Positions 7,535 through 13,639 of a stretch of 16,426 bases of DNA are shown here, one piece after another. The notes beneath the pieces are model-generated. The model saw only the letters and a list, made by a program, of their open reading frames with translations, was not told the origin of the DNA and made no database searches. The position numbers and the translations under genes were made by a program. The number at the start of each line of letters is the position of its first letter. The stretch's first letter is position 1. Origin of the DNA: CAYXEN01 sp964464035 (GTDB lineage: Bacteria; Krumholzibacteriota; Krumholzibacteriia; WVZY01); the NCBI GenBank assembly GCA_964464035.1, contig CAYXEN010000062.1, positions 1 through 16,426 of the forward strand, read 5' to 3'.

Positions 7535-8595
7535 GCCGGCTCCATGATCAATGCGGGCGAAAGATAACCTACCTGAGACTTTCACTGCTGGATAGGTGTA
7601 ACCTTCTCTGCAGCTACTGCCGATTCGGCAACGAACATCGCGAGGGGCTCGGAGGCAGGGCCTTGACCCGCGCGGAGATCTCCACCCTCCTCGAGATCTT
7701 CGTTTCGCTCGGCATCAGGAAAGTTCGATTGACCGGCGGAGAACCCCTCTTGCGGTCCGACTTGCTCGAGATAGTCTCCGGCCTGCGAGCCATCGACCCG
7801 GCCATCGAGATAGCGCTCACCACGAACGGGCTTCTTCTATCCGGGAAGGCGGTCGAGTTGAAAGAGGCGGGAGTCGATTCGGTGAACATAAGCCTCGACT
7901 CGCTCGAACCGGATCGCTTCGCGGGGATCGTCGGCGCCCCCCGGCTGGATGAAGTGCTGCGCGGCGTGGACGCCGCTCTCCAGGCCGGATTCAAGCACAT
8001 CGGCGTGAACGTGGTCGTCATGAGGAACGAGAATCTGTCCGAAGTGCTCGACTTCGCCGCTTTTGCGGTGGAGAAGAACTTGAGCATCCGCTTCATCGAA
8101 CTCATGAAGACGTCGGCCACCGCGCCCCGTTTCGAACATGAATACGTTTCGTCGAAGGAAGTCTTCGACATTCTGGCTTCGAGGCTGCCCCTGGTTCCCC
8201 TCGAGGGCGAGCGGGACGGCGACGACTGGACGGGGGTGGTGAGCGAGGGCTCGCGGGCCCCCGGCGTATCGGCGGGGGGAAGCATGCGGATAACCGGGCC
8301 GGCGAGGTACTTCCGCATAAAAGGAACCGCATGCTCGATAGGATTCATTTCTCCTTACAGCGACGATTTCTGTGATGCCTGCAACAGAATCAGGCTGGAT
8401 CATCGGGGCAATCTCTATCCATGTCTCTTTTCGAGAGGCGTATGCAATCTGGGGCGCCTCCTGGATGATGGCCTGTCGCGTGACGATCTCGCCCGCGCGA
8501 TCGTTCTCCACGTCAAGGGCAAGCGCGGCTCGAGGGCGGATTACAGCGGGGACGAGCTCGAGGAAAGGCCCGATATGTCCGGCCTGGGCGGTTGA
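7495..8595 (+). CDS. moaA: GTP 3',8-cyclase MoaA (molybdenum cofactor synthesis)
   Basis: MoaA is the radical-SAM enzyme that, with MoaC, converts GTP towards cyclic pyranopterin phosphate, the first step of molybdenum-cofactor synthesis. The 366-residue protein has the N-terminal cluster motif Cys35-x3-Cys39-x2-Cys42, preceded by GRKITYLRLS. It also has LTGGEPLLR (79-87) for SAM, and the MoaA-specific second [4Fe-4S] site with Cys293, Cys296 (FCDACNRIRL) and Cys310. It ends in Gly-Gly, the conserved C-terminal tail required in MoaA, which distinguishes it from other radical-SAM proteins. A glycine- and acid-rich stretch around 235-262 looks like a lineage-specific insert. The start at 7495 lies inside the PHP gene with GGAGGAG just upstream. 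No other moa/mog genes are in the window. Confidence 0.95.
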   Translation: MDGSEGKTPRRPLSRLHDQCGRKITYLRLSLLDRCNLLCSYCRFGNEHREGLGGRALTRAEISTLLEIFVSLGIRKVRLTGGEPLLRSDLLEIVSGLRAIDPAIEIALTTNGLLLSGKAVELKEAGVDSVNISLDSLEPDRFAGIVGAPRLDEVLRGVDAALQAGFKHIGVNVVVMRNENLSEVLDFAAFAVEKNLSIRFIELMKTSATAPRFEHEYVSSKEVFDILASRLPLVPLEGERDGDDWTGVVSEGSRAPGVSAGGSMRITGPARYFRIKGTACSIGFISPYSDDFCDACNRIRLDHRGNLYPCLFSRGVCNLGRLLDDGLSRDDLARAIVLHVKGKRGSRADYSGDELEERPDMSGLGG

Positions 8596-8655
8596 GATGG
8601 ATCGGTACGCGGGGCGGCGCGAGGGGACGAGCCGGCCTCCGAAGGAAGGAACGAG

Positions 8656-9762
8656 ATGAGCGTGACACGAAAACTCAAGCCTTCGATCCCGGAGAGGATC
8701 ACTTCCTTGAGCGAAGAAGAACAGTACGAAAGGATCAGGGATGAGAAGAAGCGGCTCGGCGGCGGGCTCGTCATCCTGGGGCATCACTACCAGCGCGAGG
8801 GCATAGTTGCGCTGTCGGATTTCAAGGGAGACAGCTTCGCCCTCTCCCGCGAGGCCGCATCCTGTGAAGGCGCGGAGTACATAGTCTTCTGCGGAGTGCA
8901 TTTCATGGCGGAGAGCGCGCGGATCCTCGCTTCACAGCGACAGCGGGTCTTCCTGCCGGCGATGAATGCGGGATGTCCCATGGCCGACATGGCGGAGATA
9001 GACGAGGTCGAAACCGCCTGGGATACGCTCACGAAGCATCTCGACGGAAAGGACATCGTGCCGGTGACCTACATGAACTCATCAGCCGCGATAAAAGCCT
9101 TTTGTGGAGAACACGGCGGAGCCGTCTGCACGTCCTCGAACGCGACGAAGGTTTTCTCCTGGGCCCTCGATGCGGGCAAGGTGATATTTTTTCTTCCCGA
9201 CGAGCACCTCGGTCGCAATACTTCCAACGCGCTCGGGATCCCGAAGTCGGAACAAGTGTTGTGGGATCGAAGGCAGGAGCGAGGGGGCGTCCGGCCGGCG
9301 GACCTGGATGGAGCAAGGGTGATCTTGTGGAAGGGTTTCTGTCACGTGCATACACATTTCACGCTCGAACACGTGCGTGAGATGCGTTCCCGCCACCCGC
9401 AAGGCAAGCTGGTCGTTCACCCCGAGTGCCGCGAAGAAGTCGTGGCCGAAGCCGACTACGTGGGTTCCACCAGGTTCATCGTCGACGTGGTCGAGAAGGC
9501 TGATCCCGGCTCCACCATCGTCATAGGAACCGAGATCAACCTCGTTTCCCGCCTCGCCCACGAGAATCCCGACAAGACCGTGTTGCCGCTGTCGAGATCT
9601 CTCTGCCACAACATGTTCAAGATCACGCCCGCGGCTCTCCTCTGGACCTTGGAGTCGCTCGGATCCGGAAACGGCGCAGGGCCGGACAACGAGGTGTTCG
9701 TCGACGAGGACGTGATGAAGAACGCGAGAATCGCCCTCGAGCGGATGCTCGAGCTGGCGTGA
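8656..9762 (+). CDS. nadA: Quinolinate synthase NadA
   Basis: NadA condenses iminoaspartate with dihydroxyacetone phosphate to quinolinate, the precursor of NAD. It uses an oxygen-sensitive [4Fe-4S] cluster. The 368-residue product carries the three expected cluster cysteines: Cys107 (NAGCPMADM), Cys258 (HPECREEV) and Cys317 (SLCHNMFKI). It also has the early LGHHYQ substrate motif (residues 41-46) and the FCGVHFMAE, YMNSSA and CTSSNA signatures of the three pseudo-repeated domains. It starts 60 bp after moaA with an AAGGAAGGAA ribosome site and is followed after 45 bp by the peroxiredoxin gene, so it is probably in the same operon. nadB and nadC are not in the window. The identification is firm. 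Confidence 0.96.
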   Translation: MSVTRKLKPSIPERITSLSEEEQYERIRDEKKRLGGGLVILGHHYQREGIVALSDFKGDSFALSREAASCEGAEYIVFCGVHFMAESARILASQRQRVFLPAMNAGCPMADMAEIDEVETAWDTLTKHLDGKDIVPVTYMNSSAAIKAFCGEHGGAVCTSSNATKVFSWALDAGKVIFFLPDEHLGRNTSNALGIPKSEQVLWDRRQERGGVRPADLDGARVILWKGFCHVHTHFTLEHVREMRSRHPQGKLVVHPECREEVVAEADYVGSTRFIVDVVEKADPGSTIVIGTEINLVSRLAHENPDKTVLPLSRSLCHNMFKITPAALLWTLESLGSGNGAGPDNEVFVDEDVMKNARIALERMLELA

Positions 9763-9807
9763 GCGCGACGACGGAAGCCCCGATTGCACTAACAAAGGAG
9801 ACAGGTC

Positions 9808-10263
9808 ATGGTGCGAGAAGGCAAACGCGCTCCAGCGTTCAGCCTGTTGTCCGACGAGGGACGCAAGGTGTCTCTCGGGGATTTCGAGGGCAGGAAGGTG
9901 GTTCTCTTCTTCTATCCCAAGGACGATACTCCCGGGTGAACGCGGGAAGCATGCGATTTCCGTGATGAAATCGCCGCGTTCGAGTCGAAGAAAGCCGTGG
10001 TGTTGGGTGTGAGCAGGGACAGCGTGGAATCCCACAAGAAGTTCAAGACCAAGTACGATCTGCCCTTCACCCTGCTGAGCGATCCCGGCGGCGAGGTGTG
10101 CGGGAAGTACGACGTCCTGAAGGAAAAGACGAGTTTCGGCAAGAAGAAGCAAGGCATAGTGAGGAGCACTTTCATAATAGACGAAGAAGGCAACATCGAG
10201 TACGTCAAGCGTGGAGTGAAAGTGGACGGGCACGTGAACGAGGTCCTGGCCGCGCTTCGGTGA
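9808..10263 (+). CDS. bcp: Selenocysteine-containing peroxiredoxin (BCP/PrxQ family), in-frame TGA at codon 44
   Basis: The frame from ATG 9808 (AAAGGAG seven bases upstream) runs to TGA 10261-10263 with one interruption, TGA at 9937-9939. Reading it as selenocysteine gives a 151-residue protein, the family's normal length. Residues YPKDDTPG come just before it and TREACDF just after, so Sec44 replaces the peroxidatic cysteine of PrxQ. Cys49 is the resolving cysteine at the standard +5 position of atypical two-Cys BCP proteins. Downstream are VLGVSRDSVESHKKF, LLSDPGG and the catalytic-arginine motif VRSTFII, all intact. The enzyme would reduce H2O2 or organic peroxides using thioredoxin-type donors in the cytosol. 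It is last in the run after nadA and ends 5 bp from the convergent RibD-like gene. A true nonsense mutation or a sequencing error at a TGC/TGT codon is the alternative, made less likely by the SECIS-like stem. Confidence 0.87.
9937..9981 (+). promoter_or_regulatory. Bacterial SECIS-like stem-loop at the recoded TGA
   Basis: The RNA folds into a lower 7-bp stem (GAACGCG 9938-9944 with CGCGTTC 9975-9981), starting inside the UGA itself. An 8-base bulge on the 5' side only (9945-9952) separates it from a perfect upper 8-bp stem (GCGATTTC 9953-9960 with GAAATCGC 9967-9974). The apical loop is CGTGAT. The loop begins 21 nt after the UGA, and G is its second base followed by U. This matches the published bacterial SECIS consensus: apical loop 16-37 nt downstream, with G among its first two bases. 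SelB binding is inferred, not shown. Confidence 0.8.
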
Positions 10264-10268
10264 GGGAA

Positions 10269-10967
10269 TCACCGCTTGCCTTTATCGATCACCCTGTACT
10301 TGAGAAAAAGCTCGTCTCCGAACCGCTCCGCGTATTCGAGCCTGAGCCTGCGGAGCGAATCCCTGGAAAAGCCTTTCCCGTCCAACATGGTCGGTGCCCC
10401 GGAACCGCCTACGAGACGAGGCGTGATGGTGATATAGATCTCGTCAACGAGTCCGGCTTGCACGAACGAGAAATTGAGCTCGCCTCCCCCCTCGAGCAGG
10501 ATGTTCGCGACCCCCATCTGCGCCAGTCGGGAAACGACCAGGCGCGCTGACACCCTCTTGCGCGGTTGGACGACTATCTTTGCATGTCTGGCCAAGAATT
10601 CGACGGCGTCCCTCGGGGCCGTCCTGGTCGTGAAGACGATCTTCTCGGTTTCCGGGTGGTGGAAGAATTTTTTCCCGCGAGGCAGGTCGAGGTCGTTGCT
10701 GAGGAGGACGTTCAGCGGGTGGGGCGTCTTACCCGAGGCGATCCTCTCCTTCACGAGCCTGCGATCGCGGACGACGAGGGGAAACCCGTCGACCCGGAGC
10801 GTGCCGGCGCCGATGACGACCGCATCCGCCTTCGCGCGCAGCACGCTCATGAACTTGCGATCCATGCCGGAGCCCAGGGCGAACGACTCACGCCCGCCTG
10901 TCGAGATCTTCCCGTCTGCGCTCACGGCCACGTTCAAGGCCACGTATGGTTTGTTTCTCTCCTTCAT
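10269..10967 (-). CDS. Stand-alone RibD C-terminal-domain reductase (dihydrofolate-reductase-like)
   Basis: The 232-residue product is a single RibD_C domain, the NADPH-dependent reductase fold. It has SADGKIS near residue 16, a DAVVIGAGTLRVDGFPL core (48-64), LLEGGGELN near 165, and VDEIYITITPRLVGG near the end. In riboflavin synthesis this domain reduces the ribosyl-aminouracil phosphate. Here there is no deaminase domain in front, so it resembles the archaeal/fungal-type stand-alone reductases and the many RibD_C proteins of unknown substrate. The start at 10967 has GGACGGAAGA upstream. It is convergent with the peroxiredoxin gene with only 5 bp between stops, so each transcript must run into the other or share an undetected end. 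The riboflavin role is plausible but not proven; no other rib gene is present. Confidence 0.85.
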   Translation of the reverse strand: MKERNKPYVALNVAVSADGKISTGGRESFALGSGMDRKFMSVLRAKADAVVIGAGTLRVDGFPLVVRDRRLVKERIASGKTPHPLNVLLSNDLDLPRGKKFFHHPETEKIVFTTRTAPRDAVEFLARHAKIVVQPRKRVSARLVVSRLAQMGVANILLEGGGELNFSFVQAGLVDEIYITITPRLVGGSGAPTMLDGKGFSRDSLRRLRLEYAERFGDELFLKYRVIDKGKR

Positions 10968-11262
10968 GTCTTCCGTCCGGCACCCCTTGTCCGCAGCTTG
11001 TCCCCTTCGAATTTAATCGAAAAACCTCTTCGGATGCATGCGAATTTTTGTCAACGCCCCCCGGGGCGGCAGGCATATCATCCCCGGGAGATTCACCCGG
11101 CTGGTGGTGTAATCGATTGTATGCCAGTCAATTAGCTCTATGAGCCTCAGGGGCGGTTGCGGGGGCGATTGGAATGGTCTATGCGTGAAGCAATTCCACG
11201 GAAGGGTGCAGGGCCGAATTCTTCGAAGGATCGATCGGTCCGGCGCCGCCGGAGGAATCGTA
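10968..11262. other. Divergent intergenic region, RibD-like / maturation protease
   Basis: These 295 bp separate two divergently transcribed genes and must carry both promoters, but I see no clean -35/-10 pair. A TTGACA exists on the minus strand near 11050 without a matching -10. Several small GC-rich inverted repeats are present (GCCCC/GGGGC near 11056, CCGGG/CCCGG near 11093). A CCGGC-gcc-GCCGG hairpin at 11240-11252 touches the protease gene's Shine-Dalgarno. No tRNA, riboswitch core or small gene was recognised. Confidence 0.5.
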
Positions 11263-11748
11263 ATGAACGAGCCTTACCGCAGACTGATACTTGGAATGGG
11301 CAATACGCTGCTCTCCGACAGCGGAGTGGGGGTCTACGCCGCACGGCGCCTGCGCGAAACTCTGAAGCGCACCGACGTCGCCGTGGAAGAGTCGGATCTC
11401 GACGGCCTGAACATCCTCAACCTGATCGATGGATTCGATCAGGTCATCATCGTCGATTCGATCAAGACCGAGTGCGGCATCCCCGGCAACATATACCGTT
11501 ATAACCTGAGCGATCCGCGCTACTGCGAATGTTTCCCCGATACGTCGCACATCGACGTCGACATAATAAGACAACGACGGGGCATGGCGAACATCTACGT
11601 GCCTCGAAGCATAGTGCTCTACGCGGTGGAAGCGAAGGACACCACTACTTTCGGCAAGGGCTGTTCCGATGAAGTCCTGAACGTCATTCCCAGACTGACC
11701 GACCTCATAACGAAAGAGCTGGAAGGCCGCTTTTCCGTCTCCAAGTGA
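11263..11748 (+). CDS. Hydrogenase maturation protease family protein (HycI/HybD, M52-like)
   Basis: The family cleaves the C-terminal tail of [NiFe]-hydrogenase large subunits after nickel insertion. The 161-residue product is of standard size and has the signature GMGNTLLSDSGVGV at 11-24, VDSIKT with Asp65, and TSHIDV with His96. The Asp-to-His spacing of 31 equals that of E. coli HybD (Asp62, His93). The third HybD nickel ligand, Glu16, aligns with Ser20 here, because the usual acidic pair D-D/E-G is D-S-G. The start at 11263 has GGAGG seven bases upstream; the frame is open further upstream to 11140 without support. No hydrogenase structural or hyp gene is adjacent, so the target is unknown and it may serve a distant hydrogenase or have diverged. 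Followed by a long gene-free stretch. Confidence 0.87.
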   Translation: MNEPYRRLILGMGNTLLSDSGVGVYAARRLRETLKRTDVAVEESDLDGLNILNLIDGFDQVIIVDSIKTECGIPGNIYRYNLSDPRYCECFPDTSHIDVDIIRQRRGMANIYVPRSIVLYAVEAKDTTTFGKGCSDEVLNVIPRLTDLITKELEGRFSVSK

Positions 11749-11750
11749 AA

Positions 11751-11865
11751 GCGGCGGAGACATCTCCAAAATTGCCAACTTGTCGCTCCCCCGTACCGGT
11801 TTTTGAAAAAATGGCACCAAGGGGGGACATCGAGGGTTTCGCTGTCGTCTCCAGGCGTCCGCCGC
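11751..11865 (+). repeat. Long-range inverted repeat after the protease gene
   Basis: GCGGCGG at 11751-11757 pairs with CCGCCGC at 11859-11865. The next bases AGAC (11758-11761) pair with GTCT (11847-11850), leaving an 8-base bulge on the 3' side. Inside, TCCCCC (11787-11792) can pair with GGGGGA (11822-11827). It begins 2 bp after the protease stop codon. It could be a structured 3' end or a separate RNA; there is only a short T-run (TTTTT near 11801), inside rather than after the structure. Confidence 0.4.
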
Positions 11866-12015
11866 AGATGCTACTGCTTTGATTAATTACAAGATACGCG
11901 ATTGCTGGTCGCGCTCGCCCGGGATTTCGAGCGTGGTATGGTACTTGCCCTAGTGGTCTCGACGAGGGAGTTCTCAGTATGTTTCTCCCCCTCCAAGAAG
12001 GATCCTCGAGATCCT

Positions 12016-12238
12016 CATAGATAGATAGCCCCGGAGGGCGTGAGCGCCGCAACGCCGTGAGTGCGGCGTGGAAGTCAGTGTGTGTGTGACCAGCGGGGAA
12101 AGCAGGGCCTCGTTCGCCACGGGATTGGGTTGGTTGCAGGCCTTGACAAGGATTGGGGCCGGTGGTGCAGGTCTTCTGCTTTTGGTCAATCGGGGTGATT
12201 GGATGGCTTCCCTTCGCCCTTCGGGCTATCTTTCTATG
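12016..12238. mobile_element. 223-bp element with ~24-bp terminal inverted repeats (MITE-like or structured RNA)
   Basis: Positions 12016-12040 and the reverse complement of 12215-12238 match over 24-25 bases with about two substitutions and one single-base gap. Both ends are bounded by CATAG/CTATG. The interior has no transposase or credible reading frame. The left arm continues into small hairpins (12037-12048, 12052-12069, 12074-12090), and the interior repeats a GATTGG motif. No target-site duplication is visible next to the ends. A non-autonomous transposable element is one explanation; a structured non-coding RNA whose ends pair is another. Confidence 0.5.
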
Positions 12239-12461
12239 GCGTCGGCCCCCAACCTCTTCTTCATTTCGGGTTATTTGTAATTTAAAGAAAGTGCGGGCCG
12301 CACGACGCGCATCTCCTCAGCGACGGATAATCGACAACGATGCGCACAATCCTACAGTGCATACGATACCCGCGCGCGAGCGGTCGACCCGCCCCGTGAT
12401 GGATACGTTTGCAACTCACGGGCGTTGCATCGAGCTCGTGCGCCCGGTTGCGTTTACATGC

Positions 12462-12490
12462 TTGACCCTTTGCAATGGAAGTCTTATCTT
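12462..12490 (+). promoter_or_regulatory. Promoter of the 2-oxoacid oxidoreductase operon
   Basis: TTGACC at 12462-12467 (5/6) has a 17-bp spacer and TATCTT at 12485-12490 (4/6). An overlapping alternative is the extended -10 TGCTATTAC at 12490-12498. Either gives a leader of about 130 nt before the start at 12630. Confidence 0.6.
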
Positions 12491-12514
12491 GCTATTACGC
12501 CTCGATCGAGGAAT

Positions 12515-12562
12515 CGAAGCACGGTGCAGGCTCTTTGGTACGTCTCATGCAGAAGTGCTTCG
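12515..12562 (+). promoter_or_regulatory. Leader stem-loop of the oxidoreductase operon
   Basis: CGAAGCAC (12515-12522) pairs perfectly with GTGCTTCG (12555-12562). After an internal loop, TGCA (12525-12528) pairs with TGCA (12548-12551). A separate 12-base palindrome, CCTCGATCGAGG, precedes it at 12500-12511. There is no T-run, so it is a leader structure rather than a terminator. Its role is unknown. Confidence 0.45.
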
Positions 12563-12629
12563 TGCCGGAGGTGGAACAAGCGAATGAAAGATGGAAGACA
12601 ATCGATAGTCGAGTGAAAGAAGGCGGGAA

Positions 12630-13637
12630 ATGCAAGAGACGGGAAGTTCAATAATACCCAGAAAGAATGACCTGGGTTTCTACGAAATCCGCCTGGAGAG
12701 TATAGGTGGTTTGGGGGCGAACCTCGCCGGCAAGATCCTGGCCCAGGCCGGCATCCTGCATCAAGGTTTGAACGGCTCCAGTTTTGCGAGCTACGGTTCG
12801 GAAAAGAAAGGATCGGCCGTAAAGTCTTTCATAAGATTCTGCGATGAAAACCAGGAAGTCCTCATAAACAGTCCCATCGAGAATCCTCATCTGGTAGCCG
12901 TTTTCCATGAAGCTCTGCTCTCGGAGAAGAACACGGTGGCGGGTCTCGTGCAGGATGGATATCTGATCGTGAACACCGCGGATACCCCCCAAGCGGTGAT
13001 GGAACGGTTGGGCATATCCGGCGTAGAAGTGGTTTGCATAGACGCCATGAAGATAGCGATCGAAGAAAAAGTGAAGATCAACACGATCATGCTTGGCGCC
13101 GTTTCCGCCGTGATCGATTTCATAGATCCCGACGGAATAAAGGATGTGATCAGGGAAACCCTGGGGAGAAAATACGCCCACCTGGTCGAAGCCAACCTCA
13201 AGGCTTTCGATCGAGGCAGGGCCGAGTGCTCGAGAGAACGTTTCCCAGCCGACGCCGCGAAGCCGATCCCCGAGTTCGAAAGGAGCGTTCCCCTTCTGGG
13301 CTATGAGAACGCGCCTATCGGAGGGGCGATAGAAACGCCCGGCAACAGCGCCCTCAAGGATTTGAGTTTGACGCGCAGCGGCTATGTCCCCATGCTTGAC
13401 ATGTCCAAGTGCATTCATTGCGGCGAATGCGATATGACCTGCCCGGATTATTGCTTCAGCTGGGAGAAGCGGGTGGACGACAAGGGCAGGGAGAAAATGT
13501 TTCTCAAGGGGATCGACTACAGGTATTGCAAGGGTTGTCTCAAGTGTGTGGAAATATGCAGCCCCGGTGCGTTGACCGAGGCGGTGGAGAGCATGGTGGA
13601 ACTCATAGGTGTTCCTCAACTGGAAATAATGGAGTAG
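12630..13637 (+). CDS. 2-oxoacid:ferredoxin oxidoreductase, gamma-delta fusion subunit
   Basis: The 335-residue protein fuses two subunits of the pyruvate/2-ketoisovalerate-type oxidoreductase family. Residues 18-195 are the gamma (POR) domain, beginning RLESIGGLGANLAGKILAQAG. Residues 250-318 are a two-cluster ferredoxin (delta) domain with Cys261, 264, 267, 271 (CIHCGECDMTC) and Cys300, 303, 306, 310 (CKGCLKCVEIC). The delta domain carries electrons from the thiamine site to external ferredoxin. The gene is separated by only 2 bp from the alpha-beta fusion, so the two together supply all four domains of the enzyme. The start at 12630 has AAGAAGG six bases upstream. It is cytosolic. The substrate (pyruvate, branched-chain or aryl 2-oxoacid) cannot be decided from this subunit. 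Confidence 0.93.
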   Translation: MQETGSSIIPRKNDLGFYEIRLESIGGLGANLAGKILAQAGILHQGLNGSSFASYGSEKKGSAVKSFIRFCDENQEVLINSPIENPHLVAVFHEALLSEKNTVAGLVQDGYLIVNTADTPQAVMERLGISGVEVVCIDAMKIAIEEKVKINTIMLGAVSAVIDFIDPDGIKDVIRETLGRKYAHLVEANLKAFDRGRAECSRERFPADAAKPIPEFERSVPLLGYENAPIGGAIETPGNSALKDLSLTRSGYVPMLDMSKCIHCGECDMTCPDYCFSWEKRVDDKGREKMFLKGIDYRYCKGCLKCVEICSPGALTEAVESMVELIGVPQLEIME

Positions 13638-13639
13638 AC

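Larger units (their letters stand above)
11749..12629. other. 881-bp gene-free, repeat-rich intergenic region
   Basis: No reading frame here has both a ribosome site and protein-like composition, and no tRNA T-arm, tmRNA, RNase P, SRP or known riboswitch core was found. What it does hold is dense inverted symmetry. GCGGCGG (11751-11757) pairs with CCGCCGC (11859-11865), with AGAC/GTCT inside it. CGCTCG/CGAGCG lies near 11917. The 223-bp element spans 12016-12238. GTGCG-ggc-CGCAC is at 12291-12303, GCGCATC/GATGCGC at 12307-12345 and CCCGTGA/TCACGGG at 12393-12422. The last 170 bp hold the promoter and leader of the oxidoreductase operon. Confidence 0.7.

Noticed and set aside
9937..9939. TGA reassigned to Gly or Trp genome-wide
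   Set aside because: ispG, uvrC, the propeller gene, the PHP gene, moaA, nadA and others end at TGA with normal lengths, so TGA is a stop here. A single site at the catalytic Cys fits Sec better.
9997..10263. Short peroxiredoxin starting at ATG or GTG downstream of the TGA
   Set aside because: It would lack the whole catalytic N-terminal half. A well-placed ribosome site at 9794-9800 and full homology upstream of the TGA show the gene begins at 9808.
12091..12115. GGGGAAAGCAGGGCC stretch resembling an RNase P P4 core
   Set aside because: The essential GAGGAAAGTCC-type sequence and its partner helix are missing, so it is not RNase P RNA.
12068..12616. Small plus-strand reading frames in the gene-free region
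   Set aside because: They lack ribosome sites, overlap inverted repeats, have low-information composition and no recognisable domain; they look like spurious frames in GC-rich DNA.
11749..12629. CRISPR array or tRNA genes in the gene-free region
   Set aside because: No regularly spaced direct repeats were seen, and no T-arm (GGTTCGAxxCC type) or acceptor stem pairing was found on either strand.
13409..13639. Extension of the alpha-beta subunit upstream into the gamma-delta gene
   Set aside because: This segment is an out-of-frame reading of the ferredoxin-domain codons; the start at 13640 has its own GGAG and matches the alpha family.
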